Position numbers and translations under genes: made by a program | NCBI RefSeq assembly: GCF_965638725.1 | Contig: NC_134982.1 | Coordinates: 41,220,799-41,284,798 of the forward strand | Length of the DNA: 64,000 nt | Direction of reading: 5' to 3' | From: Aptenodytes patagonicus | Lineage: Eukaryota > Chordata > Aves > Sphenisciformes > Spheniscidae | The notes under the pieces: model-generated | Seen by the model: the letters and a program-made list of their open reading frames with translations, nothing else | Database searches by the model: none | What the model was told of the DNA's origin: nothing | Shown: piece after piece, positions 63,259 through 64,000 of the stretch | Layout of the letters: each line of letters opens with the position of its first letter | Position numbering within the stretch: position 1 is the first letter of the stretch

Positions 63259-64000
63259 CTGAGAGGAAGAAAAAGCAAAAAAAAAGTTTACAATGAAATG
63301 TTAGAAACAAGTTCTTTTATTATTATTATTGATTTGGGTGAAGAGTATATTTCCATTACTACTTTTTATTTGGTTTTTGATTTAACGAAAAATGAAATCC
63401 ACTCTGGGAGTCACAAGATATTTTCACAAAGGAAGAAAGGGATGAAAAGTCAGTTGTAATCTACTGCAGATGGATATATGAAATCTTTTTTTCATTTTAC
63501 ATTTCACTTAAACCTCCAAAATAATAAAATGTTAGTTATTCTGACTAGAACCTACATTTTAACCAAAATTCTACTATCAGAGGACTTAACAAAATCTATT
63601 TCTAGTACTGTTTTATGCTATGTCTCTACCACATCTTTGCAAGAGACACATAGATGTTCTATAAAAAACATTCCTACAAAAATACTGCACTAAATTAAAT
63701 TTATCTGAGATCTCACCCGAAGTTAATTCTAGATGTCACAGAATCATAGAATCATTGAATCATAGAATCATAGAATATCTCAAGTTGGAAGGGACCCATA
63801 AGGATCATTGAGTCCAACTCCCTGCTCCTTGCAGGGCTACCTAAAACTAAACATAAATGACTAAAAGTGTCATCCAGACGCTCCTTGAACTCTGACAGGC
63901 TTTGTGTTGTGACCAGTTCCCTGGGGAGCCTGTTCCAGTGACCGACCACCATCTCAGTGAGGAATCTTTTCCTAATGTCCAATCTGAACTTCCCCTGAGG
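63259..64000 (-). other. TMC1: TMC1 intron, partial (runs off window)
   Basis: Sequence upstream of the last visible TMC1 exon. The distal part from 63738 is a CR1 fragment. I see no further TMC1 exon before the edge. Confidence 0.8.
63738..64000 (-). mobile_element. CR1 LINE 3' fragment, minus strand, cut by window edge
   Basis: The low-coordinate end has the tandem ATAGAATCATAGAAT terminus followed by CAAGTTGGAAGGGACC. The minus strand then reads MDIRKRFLTEMVVGHWNRLP and RELVTTQSLSEFKERLDDTF, the CR1 ORF2 C-terminus. Its 3' end and protein differ from the other two CR1 copies, so it belongs to another subfamily. Confidence 0.9.

Overview
The window is nuclear DNA of a vertebrate, almost certainly a bird. 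It contains spliced genes with GT-AG introns, no dense ORF packing, three recognisable CR1 LINE copies with the avian-type ATTCTATG 3' end, an older CR1/L3-like relic and one solo endogenous-retrovirus LTR. I recall ALDH1A1 and TMC1 being neighbours in human 9q21, which corresponds to the avian Z chromosome, so a Z-linked locus is likely; this rests on memory and not on anything computed here.

Layout. (1) 1-24.65 kb: the plus-strand gene ALDH1A1 (retinal dehydrogenase 1), entered inside intron 2. Its last eleven coding exons (numbered 3-13 by the standard 13-exon ALDH1A structure) are all present and join in frame into 444 residues plus a stop. Intron 9 carries a roughly 1 kb sense CR1 insertion. 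(2) 24.65-47.1 kb: an intergenic stretch of about 22 kb with no gene I can support. It holds a solo LTR (34413-34971), several microsatellites and homopolymer tracts, two GC-richer pockets and a weak possible gene relic near 28.9 kb. (3) 47.1-63.26 kb: the minus-strand gene TMC1 (hair-cell mechanotransduction channel subunit), 3' part only. Nine coding exons join in frame into 459 residues plus a stop; the upstream exons lie beyond the right edge. (4) 63.74-64.0 kb: a minus-strand CR1 fragment running off the window, inside the next TMC1 intron.

The two genes converge tail to tail. They have no shared pathway that the sequence reveals: ALDH1A1 is a cytosolic NAD-dependent enzyme making retinoic acid, and TMC1 is a membrane protein of the inner ear. 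I found no previously undescribed system. The points most worth a second look are a GC-AG intron in TMC1, a long proline/glycine-rich TMC1 tail, an overlapping E-box/CRE in the LTR, a CR1 reverse-transcriptase copy with a changed catalytic aspartate, and a few short palindromic or phased repeats in ALDH1A1 introns. Exon boundaries were set by hand from splice sites, reading-frame continuity and remembered family sequences; no alignment was run.
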